Position numbers and translations under genes: made by a program. Shown one piece after another: positions 13,104 to 13,343 of a stretch of DNA of 13,343 nt. Where the stretch lies: assembly GCA_937892815.1 (NCBI GenBank), contig CALBHZ010000119.1, positions 1 through 13,343 on the forward strand. The letters are read 5' to 3'. A model generated the notes under the pieces. The model searched no databases, was not told the origin of the DNA, and saw nothing but the letters and a program-made list of their open reading frames with translations. The stretch's first letter is position 1; each line of letters starts with the position of its first letter. The stretch comes from an uncultured archaeon (GTDB taxonomy: Archaea > Thermoproteota > Nitrososphaeria > Conexivisphaerales > CALBHZ01).

Positions 13104-13343
13104 ATGTCGGATTTCATTACTCAAATACTACTATTCCTAAACACTGCATATCAATTCTTAGTGGATTTAATATCTAAGATATTAGAGGAAACAGTTTTGA
13201 AATCCAATCCTGCTCTCTCTGAACAATTCGGCCAAGGTATAACTCTACTCGTAACTCTAACCGCAGTCTACGTAATTCTAGAGTTCTTTTCCGCAGCTAA
13301 GAGAGTTGTGAGAACGATACTATTAATAGGCTGGTTATTACTT
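13104..13343 (+). CDS. Unrecognised membrane protein, N-terminal part (runs off the window)
   Basis: An open frame of 80 codons from ATG to the last base with no stop. It starts MSDFITQILLFLNTAYQFLVDLI, a hydrophobic, possibly amphipathic helix; a short acidic-polar stretch (LEETVLKSNPALSEQFGQG, about 27-45) follows, then a clear membrane span (about 46-63), a basic turn (SAAKRVVR) and the beginning of another span. I do not recognise a family. A strong TATA box at leaderless distance supports the gene and its start. The full length and C-terminus lie outside the window. Confidence 0.7.
   Translation, partial: MSDFITQILLFLNTAYQFLVDLISKILEETVLKSNPALSEQFGQGITLLVTLTAVYVILEFFSAAKRVVRTILLIGWLLL

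Noticed and set aside
1..13343. Mobile element, CRISPR array or prophage signals
   Set aside because: No transposase, integrase, spacer-repeat array or terminal inverted repeats; the only long repeat is the 155-bp tract explained by the paralogous ATPase tails.

Overview
This window looks like the chromosome of a hyperthermophilic or thermophilic archaeon, most likely a crenarchaeon (Thermoproteota). The evidence is the ABCE1 recycling factor, an archaeal Trm5-type tRNA methyltransferase, a DUF99 protein, an archaeal pantoate kinase, heavy use of AGG/AGA arginine and ATA isoleucine codons, and promoters of the archaeal TATA type. I cannot name a genus. First genes of transcription units appear to be leaderless: at six starts a TATA-like box ends 24-26 nt before the start codon. 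Genes inside operons instead show GGTGA/GAGGT Shine-Dalgarno motifs or ATGA overlaps.

Layout. 1-1421 (+): the C-terminal third of ABCE1 (cut by the window edge), then a Trm5/Taw-type tRNA guanine methyltransferase. 1407-1988 (-): a DUF99 (EndoV-like fold) protein that overlaps the end of the methyltransferase gene. 1989-2258: intergenic region with dyads and a promoter. 2259-7151 (+): a Dpp/Opp-type ABC transporter operon (permease B, permease C with a large outside domain, ATPase D, ATPase F, then an unrecognised two-span membrane protein). 7279-9924 (+): the matching family 5 solute-binding protein with its own promoter. 9955-10413 and 10540-11190 (-): an unrecognised one-span membrane protein and a HAD phosphatase. 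11368-13066 (+): an ECF S-component-like membrane protein coupled to pantoate kinase of the archaeal CoA pathway. 13104-13343 (+): the start of an unrecognised small membrane protein, running off the window.

How the genes work together. The binding protein is anchored outside the cell by a C-terminal membrane helix and should deliver a peptide or oligosaccharide to the B/C channel driven by the D/F ATPases. Its separate promoter would allow more binding protein than translocator. Pantoate kinase and its overlapping-operon membrane partner suggest uptake plus phosphorylation of a CoA precursor, which is an inference.

Two things stand out. First, the binding protein appears circularly permuted: the half that is C-terminal in ordinary OppA/DppA proteins comes first, directly after the signal peptide, and the ordinary N-terminal half follows. 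Second, the 3' ends of the two ATPase genes, through the stop codon and into the next gene's start region, are identical over 155 bp while the rest of the genes have diverged. This points to recent gene conversion.
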